64,000 bases of DNA from Salvia splendens (lineage: Eukaryota > Streptophyta > Magnoliopsida > Lamiales > Lamiaceae). The translations under genes and the position numbers were made by a program. Shown here piece by piece: positions 44,641-57,540 of this stretch (positions are counted from its first letter, which is position 1; the number at the start of each line of letters is the position of its first letter). Below the pieces are notes generated by a model. That model made no database searches. It was not told the DNA's origin and saw only the letters and a list, made by a program, of their open reading frames with translations. The stretch lies in assembly GCF_004379255.2 (NCBI RefSeq), contig NC_056038.1, positions 31,360,061 to 31,424,060 on the forward strand, given 5' to 3'.

Positions 44641-45082
44641 TCAAGCTCTGTAATACTCCTTTGCTTGTATTTTTAGCCCACAATACCAATATTCCAAGCG
44701 CTCGCCCTTGTAAGTTTCCATGTGTCTCATCGGAAAGACACCACAATCTTCAGCATTAGTTGTTGTCCTCCATGGCATTGCCATCCTCTGTATTCTGTCA
44801 CCTTCCCCAACAAACTCTTCATCCGTTCCCCTATTTCTCTTCGATCCTAAAATAAGGATTTATGGTCAATATGGATAATCATATAGAATGTATTACAATT
44901 ATACGTTAATAAAACACACCTTTGGCATTATCGACTCCTGAAGTATGATCATTATCGGCTTCTGAAGTAGAACCATTGTTCCCATCATTGTTTATATTGC
45001 CCTTGCCTTTTCTGTACTCTGTCGTTGTTCCGTTTAGACCTCCCTTCTTCATTAGCTCATTCTTGATCAAATTTTGAAGCTC
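44641..45082 (-). pseudogene. Ulp1-like cysteine protease C-terminal fragment, two exons
   Basis: Minus-strand exons 45082-44920 and 44846-44641 join in frame across a 73-bp GT...AG intron. The second contains EDCGVFPMRHMETYKG, which matches the catalytic Cys region (xDCGVxxMRHMExYxG) of Ulp1/C48-type proteases carried by plant MULEs, and ends at TGA 44641-44643. The first is Lys/Asn/Gly-rich. The catalytic His and Asp region and everything upstream are not recognisable. A plausible first exon, MLRSRTSSDA followed by a GTGAG donor, lies at 46336-46307. Such genes are known as Kaonashi-type passengers of MULEs, and that is the most likely origin. Confidence 0.6.
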
Positions 45083-47219
45083 CTAAAAGTATCAGATAAT
45101 AAACATTAATGTAAAACCACTTCATTCCCAAACCACATATATACATTTTATCATACCAACATATTTTCAGTTTTAAATGAAATTAATTCGGTTAAATAAT
45201 CAGAGTAGGAAATTATCTCGTCTAATAACCATCTTACTTCATTATATAAAGAAATCATTTCACCCCAAAAATTTATCAAATTTCATACAACAAATTACTT
45301 ACAAGAATTACTTCATGTTATGGTATACTTTATTCATCTTTATACAAGATCACTTCAAACAAAACTTCACTACATATTTGACCAATATCACTCAGCATGT
45401 CTACCTCAATATGTTTGATCAAACAATTGCGGCGAATTTTCAAGACAGCCGGAAAATAGTGAAGATGGTTAAATTAAAAGACTGGAAAATGGCTTTCAGG
45501 GTTAAATTAAAAGACTAAACTTTGTACTGTTATTGACAAGACTTCATCTTATAATTGTATAAATTCAGTTACATCTTTAAAACCTTCATTCAATAAATAT
45601 CACCACTAATTTGAATGAGTGAACTTTCTTTACCTCATAAGTTCCTAAATTCCAGTATGGAGGAGTGAAAACAAAGAGAATTCAGTTACATGAGTACATA
45701 TTTAATCCAATATTGAGCACTTCATTGTATAAATTACTAGATTCACCTTCACACGTCACTTGATTACACATTGTGATAAATCTAGAGCATCATACAGTCA
45801 AAATCAACTCATCAATTCAAGTTTATAATGAATGCAGAACTAATAAGGATACATACATTACACAATACAACAATTTCACTTGATTGAGGAAAAAAAATAC
45901 TTCACGGTTTTGAACATACTTCATCTTATAATTTGATAAGTTCAGTTACATCAGTCAAACATATTTGATCAAACAAATTCAACCAAATTTGAAGGAAAAA
46001 CAAGAACTTTAATTAACTAAATTAAACAAAAAATAGTGAACAAAAAGTAAATTTCAGAATTGGGAATAGCTCATCTGGAAGGTTTGGTTCAATCGGGTTT
46101 GGGGTGGACCTGGGTTTTGTTTTAGGAGGGCGTTGCGGTTTACTTGTTCCAATTGAAGGCCGTTGTTGTACTAATTAGAAGAAAAACGAGAATCTGAAAA
46201 TAAAAAAGCTGAAGTAACTTACTGTAGTGAACTAGTTTGTGTCAAAACTAGATTTAGAAAACACAAAATCTGAACTAAATTAACAAATGATCTGAACTCA
46301 CCAGCATCGGATGAAGTTCTGGAACGCAACATCCGCTCATTTACAACCAAAATGTTTTGTAAAGATTTGGTGGACAGTAACAATTGTGAAGACAACAAAT
46401 ACCGTTCAATTTTATATATTTTCAAATTATAAAATCTATTGTGAAATTTAGGGGAGAACCTCTTGAACCCCACCCCACGCTTCTTCTAAGGTTTACTTGT
46501 AATAATGAAGAAATCGTGCACATGCATTTCAAATGTATTTGATCCCTACGTCTCTTATCAGGTTAACTTGTCAGGAAAATCAATTCACGTGCATATCATT
46601 GTAATTTTTAAGCTCGGCAGGCATTTAGGCTTTACTTATATATTGTTGGAGCAGTCAAGTAGGATCAATTTAGAATATTCTGACTTCTTATAATGGACTA
46701 TCTAAACATGAATCAAAGGAGTATTAATATTTCTTGATAACATCATTTTTCATGGATATGTATGTACACGTGTCATATATTCCTTCTATTCCATAAAAAT
46801 AAAGATTTTTCTATTTTAGTTCGTCTCATAAACACTTTTTTTTATTTTTAATAACTTTTTTCTCTCTATTGAAGTAGATTCATCTTTTCATTGTAGATTC
46901 TTAATCTCAAGCCTTTTTTTTAAAGAATGAAAATAAGTTGAAGAATCTATCAATATATAAAGTGCTAATTTTTTGGACAAGTTTTGACAGGAAAATGTCG
47001 CCTCTTTCCTTTTTTTTAAAAAAATAATTTTTGTAGGCTTTCAATATTCATTTTTTGAGTTGCAGGCCTATTTTCTCTTTGCACACAATAGATCCAGTCT
47101 ACTATTGGAATCTGATTGGTGTGTGCACATGTGACTATGCGTTGCAGCCTTGCATGTATGTATATGTTGTAGTATTTTATTACTATCTATTACAAAATAT
47201 ATTTATTATATTACAATGT
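45083..47219. other. AT-rich region, no further gene established
   Basis: Probably the body of the same old element as the Ulp1-like fragment (see the candidate exon at 46307-46336 on the minus strand). Other frames such as 45177-45518 look like chance. Near 46780-46830 there is text resembling a decayed Stowaway end. Confidence 0.4.
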
Positions 47220-48603
47220 TGATACACTATTTATTAGCACTAAAAATACCTGCAAGTTTACAGGGTAGAACAAGTATAGTTAAAGGTCAGTACCGGGATA
47301 TCGAACACAGGGAATAAGATTGTAACTGACTATCATATACAAAGCGTCATATACTATCTAGAGACACGGAGTTTTGGGTTTTGGTTTTATAAACTAGACA
47401 TAAATATAAAAAAAATATAAAAACAAAATAATACAAAGCAGGCTAAAGAAAGTAGAGTTTTAGGATCCAACTACTACGACCTAGTGATGATTAATCTCAC
47501 AGAACCTTTACTTTTATGTGTCTCCAGGATTATTAGGAAAGTCGCGATTTTCAGATAAGCCCTTCTCGAGGGCACTTATCCAGTAGATTAGACTCTAACT
47601 ATCAAAGTCTCCTTCCAATAGATTAGGTTCTAACTCCTTAAGTTCCTTAAACTCAAGTCCTCACAAAGGGTCTCTTCTCTCGAGTGCAAATAAACCTATG
47701 TGTTGTACTCGTTCCCTTTACCACGTAAAACTAGCTATCTCTCGATTAATCTAGTTAGACGGACATAGTTCTAAAGTTGGCCAGACAAAAGAACAATAAA
47801 AGCACGAGAACAAGCAAAACAATCACAAGAGCTAGGAAAAGGTTCAATTCAATAAATCAAAACATGTTCATAATAGTCTTCACCAAAAAATCTAAAAATG
47901 ATGTTTAACTACTCATACACAAGTAGTAAAATCAATAATAAATGTACTAGACATGAAAGAAATTGATAAAACCCAAGGTTGAATCTTCAATCTTCAGTCT
48001 TCTCTTGCCTGGATCTGCAGAGCTCCGCTCCAATGGAAGATGGATGAATTATGTATGAAATATGGAATGGAAGAAAGTATAGAGAGGGAGTAGGATTGGA
48101 GGCTCTGAGATGGGGATTATGAATTAGGTTTAGGAGTATTTATAGGCTAGAAAAAGGGTTAGTCTTGGTTATTTTCGTGACCTACAAGAAATGAGAGAGA
48201 TTTGGTTTCACAATTTAATAATTTATTCTCTTTCTTGAATTTTCGCCCAAATTTCCGTCAGCTTTGACTACATTGCGCAATGTTCGTAGAATTGTCATAA
48301 CTTTCTTCACAGAACTCCGATTGAGACATGCGAGATATCCACGCGAAGCTCTTTCGAAGACGAAGAGAATGGCATGTAGTAAGCACTGACTGGACTTCAA
48401 AATTGCTGGCAGAATGGGCTCGAACAGAGGCTGCTGCACTTTGGCCTTTTTCACCTTTTTCTATATTTTTCTATCATTTATCAACAAACACGTCAAAAAT
48501 ACCAAATGTATAACATATGCAATTTAAGAACATAATTTGCATGATTGACATTTAAAATAAGTCAAATCTAGTCTTTAAAAACATGCAAAATCTGTGTTTG
48601 TCA
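47220..48603 (-). repeat. 3' LTR of the 47.2-52.3 kb element
   Basis: 1,384 bp. It contains a minus-strand TATA-like CCTATAAATACTCC near 48135. Short frames within it occur in both LTRs and are not genes. Confidence 0.92.
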
Positions 48604-50911
48604 ACTCCCCCAAACTTAATTAATTGTTTGTCCTCAAACAAAACAAGAGAAAAACTACTAAAGAAACACGGATGCTAAGAACTAGACTTCATAGTTGTCT
48701 CAAAAATTGTAACAAGAAATAAGAGTTTGACAAGAATACAAATCAAATCAAGCAAAGCTTATTAGTGCATTTTCATTACTAGCTCGTTGATCACCTTAAA
48801 GTACATGCGCTCACAAGTATTTAGAAGTGTGTTTATCACTCACTCTCAAAGTATATATTGGAAAAAGTGTATGCTCTCATATCATGCAACATGCAATGTT
48901 TACCATAAGCTTGCTCAAAGTCTAATCCTTCCTCTACTTTATGTGATTAAAATCAAAAATCCGAAAGGTCTTTATTTTAGGTTATAATGTAGGCTCTTTG
49001 GTAAGGTGATGAAATATGACTAAAAAGTGACTAAACCCAAACATAGCAAAAGTGATCAATTTCTACTACATCAAACTTAGCACCCCACCAACAATTCAAA
49101 TATCAGTAAATTCCAGACTTTGTCTAAATTTCTTCTCACTTCCCAAATTCCTTTGATTTTTATTTCTTTTCATTTTTTTTTCTTTTGTAGATTTTTTTTT
49201 CTTTTGTAGATTTTTTTTTCTTACTATGCACAACCAATTATCTCATTCAAACCACAAATGTCTATGCACTTTTCACAAGTAAGCACACTACTTTTCTTTC
49301 TACCTTATCTCTCCAACTCTTTTCATAAGATATGAACTAACTTTCTCCAAGAGTGTATGAATATTCCCCCTTTATTTAGCTTCCAAAGAAAAAGGCTTTA
49401 AAGACTCAAAATGGCTAGCTAGGGAAAAATATTTTGAGTAAGATCAATAATTTGGATATATAAAGTAGCTAAGAAGGATGGCCTAACGTCCTCTTTTATC
49501 ATTTAAACACTTTGCAGACTTAAGCAGACTAGGAGCAAGTTCTAGAAACAACTACATGAATGCAGATAAATCACACAAGAAAGAAAATATAGCTCAAGTC
49601 TCACAAGGTATAAGCATGATTCAAGGTAAACAAGCAATTCATTATTTATGCACATTTTCACTAAACCTTAAATCAATGCATCAAGTCAACTCAATCAACA
49701 CATAAACGAACTTTTAATCATAGGCAACTCAGTCTGATGTTCCTAAACATGAGTATTTCTAAATTTTCTATGTTATGGTCATGACAAGATTCACCTCGGG
49801 ATTATTAAAAAAAACTAATAAAAATAAGCAAAAACAACTAAACTCACGGTCCACCACTTCATCCCCCCAAACTTATTCAAAACTACGTTAAGAATAAGTT
49901 TGCAAAGTTTGTGGAGATGTGAGTAAACTAAGAAAACAAATCAAACTTAATAAAAAAATACCAATGTTGGGTTGTCTCCCAACAAGCGCTTGGTTAACGT
50001 CTTTAGCTTGACGTTCTTTGAGGCTCATAAAATATCCCCCATTCTCGGGATTTTCTTTGGGATGCCTTATGTACCTACAATTTCGCAATGTGAGCATAGA
50101 ATGAAGAAAATTATAGTAGAGTACAATGCATAACATGTGGCAATCCCCTAAACTTTAATCATATCAAGGCATATTATCTACCTTAACATGATCATTTTTC
50201 ATCCCCCGTAATATTCTCTATCCCCCAATTAATTGCAAAAAATTTTCATCATTCCCCATCAAACTCCAATCCAAACTATCAATACATATCAATAACAAAA
50301 TCATTCATGAAAGAATTCAAGTTCAAATCTCAGAAATTAAAAGAGAACGTACCTTGTATTGGTTAACGATTGAGCACAAGAAAATTGGTAGCATCCAAAG
50401 AATTTGATTAAGTGATGTGAACGTGAAGTGTGAGTGGGTGATTTATGTGGAGAAAAAAAATAAAAATAGAGGAAAAGAGGTTCTAGTTTTTTTTTTTTAA
50501 GATTTTCTTTAAAAGAAATGAAGAATAAGAAGGTTAAAAAAAAGGAGAAAAAAAAGAAAAGGAAAAATTCAAACGGAAAAGGAAAAAAAAGAAAAGAATT
50601 TTTTTTAATTTTATTTAACTAGCTCTACGGAGAAAAACTTCAACTCTACGGAGGAGAAAACTAATGGTAAAAAATAATAAAAGCAAGAGAGCAAGCATAT
50701 TTTATATTTCACCCATGCTCTACGGAGTATATCAAATGTTGTAGAAGATAATTGTATCTTCCATAGGAGCGCAGAGTAATCCATTGTTGTGCTTCGTGCT
50801 CCTTGCAAAACAAATAAAACAAAAAAAAATTAAAATAAAACTATACAAAATATTACACTCCAAATTAGTATTATCAACTGTTCTACAATATCAGCTTAAA
50901 GCAATAATATT

Positions 50912-50928
50912 CCCCGGCAACGGCGCCA
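50912..50928 (-). other. Primer-binding site (tRNA-Asp type)
   Basis: Minus-strand TGGCGCCGTTGCCGGGG six bases inside the 5' LTR; fixes the element's orientation. Confidence 0.88.
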
Positions 50929-50934
50929 AAAACT

Positions 50935-52318
50935 TGATGCACTATTTTATTAGCACTAAAAATACCTGTAAGTTTACAGGGTAGAACTAGTATAGCTAAA
51001 GGTCAGTACCGGGATATCGAACACAGGGAATAAGATTGCAACTGGCTATCATATACAAAGCGTCATATACTATCTAGAGACACGGAGTTTTGGGTTTTGG
51101 TTTTATAAACTAGACATAAATATAAAAAAATATAAAAACAAAATAATACAAAGCAGGCTAAAGAAAATAGAGTTTTAGGATCCAACTACTACGACCTAGT
51201 GATGATTAATCTCACAGAACCTTTACCTTTATGTGTCTCCAGGATTATTAGGAAAGTCGCGATTTTCAGATAAGCCCTTCTCGAGGGCACTTATCCAGTA
51301 GATTAGACTCTAACTATCAAAGTCTCCTTCCAATAGATTAGATTCTAACTCCTTAAGTTCCTAAGACTCAAGTCCTCACAAAGGGTCCCTTCTCTCGAGT
51401 GCAGATAAACCTATGTGTTGTACTCGTTCCTTTTACCACGTAAAACTAGCTATCTCTCGATTAATCTAGTTAGACGGACATAGTTCTAAAGTTGGCCAGA
51501 CAAAAGAACAATAAAAGCACGAGAACAAGCAAAACAATCACAAGAGCTAGGAAAAGGTTCAATTCAATAAATCAAAACATGTTCATAATAGTCTTCACCA
51601 AAAAATCTAAAAATGATGTTTAACTACTCATACACAAGTAGTAAAATCAATAATAAATGTACTAGACATGAAAGAAATTGATAAAACCCAAGGTTGAATC
51701 TTCAATCTTCAGTCTTCTCTTGCCTGGATCTGCAGAGCTCCGCTCCAATGGAAGATGGATGAATTATGTATGAAATATGGAATGGAAGAAAGTATAGAGA
51801 GGGAGTAGGATTGGAGGCTCTGAGATGGGGATTATGAATTAGGTTAGGAGTATTTATAGGCTAGAAAAAGGGTTAGTCTTGGTTATTTTCGTGACCTACA
51901 AGAAATGAGAGAGATTTGGTTTCACAATTTAATAATTTATTCTCTTTCTTGAATTTTCGCCCAAATTTCCGTCAGCTTTGACTACATTGCGCAATGTTCG
52001 TAGAATTGTCATAACTTTATTCACAGAACAACGATCGAGACATGCGAGATATCCACGCGAAGCTCTTTCGAAGACGAAGAGAATGGCATGTAGTAAGCAC
52101 TGACTGGACTTCAAAATTGCTGGCAGAATGGGCTCGAACAGAGGCTGCTGCACTTTGGCCTTTTTTCACCTTTTTCTATATTTTTCTATCATTTATCAAC
52201 AAACGCGTCAAAAATACCAAATGTATAACATATGCAATTTAAGAACATAATTTGCATGATTAACATTTAAAACAAGTCAAATCTAGTCTTTAAAAACATG
52301 CAAAATCTGTGTTTGTCA
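50935..52318 (-). repeat. 5' LTR of the 47.2-52.3 kb element
   Basis: 1,384 bp, nearly the same as the left copy, with scattered substitutions and 1-bp indels. Confidence 0.92.
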
Positions 52319-53315
52319 AAGGTATTTTTGAAATGAGAGAGAAAGTTGTCAGTGATCCATTTGTCTCTTTCTAATGAGATGTTGTCCCTGATAATAAATA
52401 CAAAAGGAATGTTAGGAATCATAAAAATATATCATTTGGAGTATATAATTTTGATATAATATGTGAAATAGTAAATTTCTGTATGCAAAAAGTGCATACT
52501 TATTGAATACAACTATATGAATATTCCCCACTTTTTTCTTGGAACAAAAAGGGAAACCCAATTAAATTCAATAATTTTCCCTGCAAACAATTTAGTTATT
52601 AGTATCTGACAGTTAAAATACAAAATAGAAATATATCTATATGAAAATAGTATAATAATATTCAAGATCTTTAATTTAATTCCTAAATACTAATAATTTA
52701 ACTCTAGATGAATATACATTTAAGCATGGTCTGAAAAAAACAGAATTGGGTAATTTAATATTATCATGTATAATAATGTATATGCATCTGTTAAGGTGAT
52801 ATATAACAACTACATCTCTGGGACGATTTGGATTCATATCTAAAGAATAGAGTTTAGGCACCCACGCCTGCCATGTCATCTGTGCTCTCTTTATGGATTG
52901 TGGCGTTCCAGTCCTCTAGGACTTTCTCTCTCTCCTTATTCTGCAGAGTGAGAGGTGGCTCCTCTATATTAGGGTTTGTTTTGTGTCACAACTGAATGAG
53001 TCACCTATATACACAAGAGTAAGTTAGTACTATAATAGAAGATATGGGCTTTATATGTAGTTATCTGATTCTGAACTTTATTAAATTAAATGGGCAGAGC
53101 TTTACCAATTTTTTCCAGTAATTTAAATGTCTTATATCAATGTGTGTTTATAAAATTATAATTTAGCTTTTTTGCATATTATTCTTAAAGGCCTTTTAGT
53201 GAATATTATTAACTGGTCCAATATTTATATTTATTATATGGCAGGTTCTTTGATGATTGTGCTTTTTTTTTGGAACCTACACTTTTTTTAACCAGCATGC
53301 ACTCCATGCGTGTCC

Positions 53316-53323
53316 TATAAATA
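53316..53323 (+). promoter_or_regulatory. TATA box of an unrecognised transcript
   Basis: TCCTATAAATACCC is preceded by GCATGC and CCATGCG (RY-like) and followed by a CT-rich, A-rich leader resembling a plant 5' untranslated region. No protein follows that I can recognise. It could belong to a lost gene, a non-coding RNA or a TE. Confidence 0.4.
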
Positions 53324-53348
53324 CCCAGTTATAACACTTGATAATCAC

Positions 53349-53857
53349 TCATCAAGCTCTCTCTACCTAAATCACTCAATAAGCTCTCTCTACCTAAATC
53401 ACTCAAACATTATCAGCTTAAAAGATTACTTCGGTTTCTTTAAACATTCTTCCCTCCATTCTTCTTCATTTACAGTTCTTCATGCATTTCTTTGTTTTTC
53501 TGTCTTTTACTATTTTTAAATGTTCATTAGCTGCTATATAAAGTCATTTACCACCATTAAATGATATTTGCAGGAGGATGATCTATTTTTAAATGTTCAT
53601 TAGCCTTGGAATGATATTTGCAGGAAGATGATCTGTATCTCTTATCAAGCTCTCTCAACCTAAATCACTCTAACATTATCAGCCAAAAAGATTACTTCGA
53701 TTTCTTTGTACATTCTTCCCTCCATTCTTCTTCATTTATTGTTCTTCTTGCATTTCGTTGTTTTTCTGCCTTTTACTATATTTAGATGTTCATTAGCTCT
53801 AATATAAAGTCATTTACCTTCTTTAAATGATATTTGCAGGAGTATCATCTGTATCTC
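53349..53857 (+). repeat. Tandem duplication of a roughly 290-bp leader-like segment
   Basis: AAGCTCTCTCTACCTAAATC to AATGATATTTGCAGGA occurs at about 53354-53577 and again at 53647-53842, in the same order with about 90% similarity by eye. Between them is a partial third copy (ATGTTCATTAGC...TTTGCAGGAAG). The first 29 bp is itself doubled at 53354 and 53383. Confidence 0.85.
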
Positions 53858-54170
53858 ATATGTTTATACTAACATGTTTATATAGAATTCTTTTTTAATG
53901 TTCCTAGTTCTGAAAAAGTTCATACCTTTAATCTTCCATAGCATCCACTGCTATCTTATTTTTCTTCCTATCATGGCCCCTTCATGATGTCTGTTCTTTT
54001 AGATCATCTCCTACAAATAGACTGTAAATTACATTTTTTTCATTTACTATTCTTTGTGCATTTTAGAATAAAGTTTGTACTATTAATCTGTAATATTATT
54101 TACCTCATCCAGTATCAGGATTTAATATTGGTTTATGTCTTTGATGCTTTTTGTTATTGTTGGAGATCAT

Positions 54171-55600
54171 TGATAAGGCTCGTTTCATGCATTGGTTTTA
54201 GATCTAAATTTCATGTTTTCGTTGCACTAATGTATGTTTGTAAGTTCGGGTGCGTGAAAAATTTGCCGGACCTAAGAAACACATACAAATTACCTGGGGC
54301 AGGGAAAAATGAGCAAAAAAGTGAAGCAAGGAGCAGTTTTAAAGATCCTATTTCAGAAGGGGTAAAAGTGACAAATCATGAAGAAAGAATCCCTAGGGAT
54401 CTGAGCCTCAGCTATAAAAAGGGACAACTATCTTGAAGAAAGAGAGCTCTCGATACACTCCTTAGTTTTCACTTTCTAGTTAGCTCACTTTACACGCACT
54501 TGGCACAATGGGGAATTCTGGGCCGACGTGGTGGTTTGGATAGTTTCTGTGGTGCAACACCGTCCTCACGAGGGTGAAGATACAATTAATTACTTTTCCG
54601 TTGTTTTATCTCTCACCGTGAACTTCCTTGCCGGAAGCTCGACGACTGTTCTTGTGTTTGAACTTCATTTCCGTGGTTTCTGATGTTTGGTGTTGGTTTA
54701 CTGATTTTGGATGCTTTTCGCAATTGAATGTTGAATTGGAGTTTAGATTGATTGAATCTAATTTGTTTAGTTGTGGAATTGTTTGAATCGGAGTTGTAGA
54801 AGATGGATCTGAATGTTGTTGAGTTTGGATCGGTTGGATCTGGAGTAGATTGTGGTTCCGAGGGATAAATCTGATACGTACTTGTTAGATCTGCATGGCT
54901 ATGTCTGTTGCTCTTGATTTACTTGACCTAGTAGCTTAGATCTGATAGTTTTCTGCTTAATCATAATGTCTGACGTTCGATCTGAGTTTGCTCTGTTTTT
55001 TGATGCTCTGTTCCGTTTATGTTCATATTTGTTTGCTGAAGAAGATGAAGATCGTTGGTAGTTAGATCTAGATCTGTTGTTTGTTTGCTATTCGCAGCTT
55101 TTTCTGTTCCTAGCTATTTCGGGAAATTTGTCCCACTGCTTTCTCATGTTCTTTTGCCTAACCGTTTTAGGAAACCCCTTTTTACTTGACCCAGTAGTTT
55201 GATAAACCTTCTGCAGTTAATTTCAAGTTTCGAATCATGAATGCTTTTGTTTTTAAATCACTTTTAATTCTCCGGGACCAAGTAGATAGAGTAGTTTAGC
55301 TTTAATTTCTCAAGTCCAGTAGTTTAAATTCTTGACCCACTTGTTGCGTGCAGCAGCCGAACCCTTCCAAAACCCTCCAAATGCATGCTAACTCATCCGT
55401 CCTCGTGGGATCGATCCTTTACTTCACTATACTAGCCAATAGTGTAGTGGGTTGAGGTTTTGAAGTGGGAAAGTGTGTGTCCAACGACCGAATTCTGAAG
55501 GTTCCACGATCTCCTAGACCCTGTGATCTAGCGAATCCTCTGGACCTAGGGGTTTGTGATACATATCAATTGCATACGCTCTATCAAAAGGCTCTCTTCA
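54171..55600 (+). repeat. 5' LTR of the Athila/Tat-like element
   Basis: 1,430 bp, TG...CA bounded. It is similar in plan to the LTR at 24969 (TGATAAG start, TATA at one sixth, GTGGGTTGAGG near the end) but diverged. No partner copy, so no age estimate. Confidence 0.75.
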
Positions 55601-55927
55601 AATGACGCCGTTGTCGGGGATGGATGGCGTTGTTAATGTTTGTGTTTAGAGGTTTTGGTGTATATAGTTTGATTTGTTTGTTTTTCCCTTTCTTTTAAGT
55701 TTATGAACAGAGGCTCAAAGTCTGGACACAGGAACAACTCACCCGGTTGGAGAGACGCCCAAACTAGTTGGCAGATCAAGAAAGCAGTATCCCCTGTCAC
55801 CACCAGGTCAGGGTTAACAACAGGAGATCCAGTCTAGTTGAGTTCGGAAAGTGACGAAGATCTAACCTCACCAATCAAAGAAGAAGTAGAGTCATCTTCA
55901 GACTCATGAAGAGAAGAAGGTGTTATC

Positions 55928-57522
55928 ATGGCGGTTGAACCAGATAACGACCCCGAGATTGGCTCACTCAACGCCCATCTGAATAGCGAACCATCCCAAG
56001 CCATTGTTATTACCCCAGCCCAGCAGTCTATTGATATCAAAACAAACGTGTCGGTCGTGATACCTCATTTCTACGGGCGAAAGATTGAGTTCCCATATGA
56101 ATTTCTCCATGAGTTCTGCAAACTTTGCAGTGTTCAGAAGAGGGCCCCTAATTCGACCGAAGAGGATTACAGGTTGCGTGCACTCCCATTTGCGCTGAAA
56201 GGTGAGGCCAACACATGGTTACTAAGGTTACCGGCCAATTCTATCAGCACATGGGCAGACTTCAGACTACTTTTCTTGGACTACTTCTTTCCCTCAAACA
56301 AGACGAATACTATCAAGAAGAAGATTCTAGCGTGCAGACAGGATTATGATGAGTCCTTGAGCCAGTATTGGTCACATTTCAAGGGATTGCTCGATTCTTG
56401 CCCCAAAAACTGGATGTGCGAAGAAAAGGTCTACAATATTTTCTACGAAGGGGCGAATCCAGAGTCCAAGGATTTACTAAACTCTTCGAACGGGGGAATT
56501 TCACAAAGAAACGTGTGAGCGAGGTCAGAGAAAGTTTGGGAAGACTGATTGATGCAAAGAAGGCGTATGACTACCCTCGTACTATCTTTAGAAAGGGGAG
56601 TGTGGATGCAGTGAATGTGCAAAGTGATGATATGATGGATGTTAGGTTTGATAAGCTGGAAAAGACGATTATGATCGCCTTAGGAAAAAATAATCCGCCG
56701 GACCCAGCCGAAAAGGCCAAGCAAATGTCGGGCCCAGAGGAAGGATACCATTGCTATGGTCAGCAAGGAGATGGAGGATTTCAAGCTCAGGTAAATGTGT
56801 TGGGAAGTTGGAATCCGAATGGAAGTTGGAACCCAAGGAAGAAAAGGGACGCCCCGTGGAGGGAGCACCCAAATTTTAGATGGTCTGATAATGACCCAAA
56901 TCTACCACTCCAACAGCAGAACACCAACTATTCGAACCCTCAGGAGCGGCAACCCAACTGGGCGAACCGAAATCAGGAAGGGCAGAACAATTGGGGTAAC
57001 CGGAATCAAGGCGACCAATCTAATTGGGTAAATAGAAATCTATACAATCCAACAAACTCTCATGTGCCACCACTCCAGAGGAGTTACCAGGGCAACAACC
57101 AGAACCCTCAGCCCAATTACCAATGGAATCAAGGGTATCAAGGGTCGAGTCATCAATACAACAACAATCCGGGAGGTCAAGGAAATTTTCGTCCAAATCA
57201 GGGACATGGACCAAACCACCATCAGGGACTGAATACCAGTCAGCCAAACTCCAGGCAGTCGAAGTACCTCGATGAGATGGTGAACGATTTGGTTATCTCG
57301 CAGCAACACATGCAGAATAATATGCAGTCCAACATTGATGTGGTGCATAAGCTTCAAGACGCTCAAGTGGAGCACAAGGCAACCATGGACATGCTGGCGA
57401 AGCAGCTATCTCAGATCACGACTTCCCTGAGTGAGATGCGCGAAAACGAAGGACGGATTCCCGCCACAGTCAAGCCATCGGCCAGGGCGAACATCAGTCA
57501 GATCAATCTTAGGTCTGGATGA
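55928..57522 (+). pseudogene. Athila/Tat-like gag, one frameshift
   Basis: The first frame (55928-56518) holds the Retrotrans_gag domain: PHFYGRKIEFPYEFLHEFCK, LRALPFALKGEANTWLLRLP, TWADFRLLFLDYFF and the YWSHFKGLLDSCP block. It changes frame in the G5 run around 56491-56495, where one more base would join DLLNSSNGG to NFTKKRVSEVRESLGRLIDA. The second frame continues to 57522 through an Asn/Gln-rich, repetitive WxNRNQ region and a coiled-coil-like HKLQDAQVEHKATMDMLAKQ. No zinc knuckle is clear, though EGYHCYGQQGDGGFQAQVN is where a domain of the family begins. Confidence 0.88.
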
Positions 57523-57540
57523 GAGTATAAATGTCCGACA

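Larger units (their letters stand above)
47220..52318 (-). mobile_element. Large non-autonomous Ty3/gypsy-type element
   Basis: Two LTRs of 1,384 bp (47220-48603 and 50935-52318), highly similar, enclose 2.3 kb without gag or pol. On the minus strand the element runs LTR (TGACAAACACAG...), then primer-binding site TGGCGCCGTTGCCGGGG (50912-50928), interior, polypurine GTTTGGGGGAGT (48604-48615), LTR. Flanks AATGT and AAGGT could be a target duplication with one change. The interior keeps GCGCTTGTTGGGAGACAACC (around 49966-49990, minus strand), a non-coding motif typical of Athila/Tat elements. The plus-strand ends read TGATACAC/TGATGCAC...GTTTGTCA. Confidence 0.9.
52319..54170. other. Intergenic with a promoter-like segment
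   Basis: AT-rich, no coding frame recognised. It contains a TATA box at 53316 and a duplicated leader-like segment (listed separately). Confidence 0.4.

Noticed and set aside
45177..45518. 113-codon plus-strand frame as a gene
   Set aside because: AT-rich, Lys/Ile/Thr/Phe-heavy composition as expected by chance, with no motif or promoter context.
48215..52242. Paired frames at 48215-48454/51929-52153 (minus) and 48328-48513/52042-52242 (plus)
   Set aside because: They are the same LTR sequence in both copies of the 47.2-52.3 kb element, with no recognisable domain.
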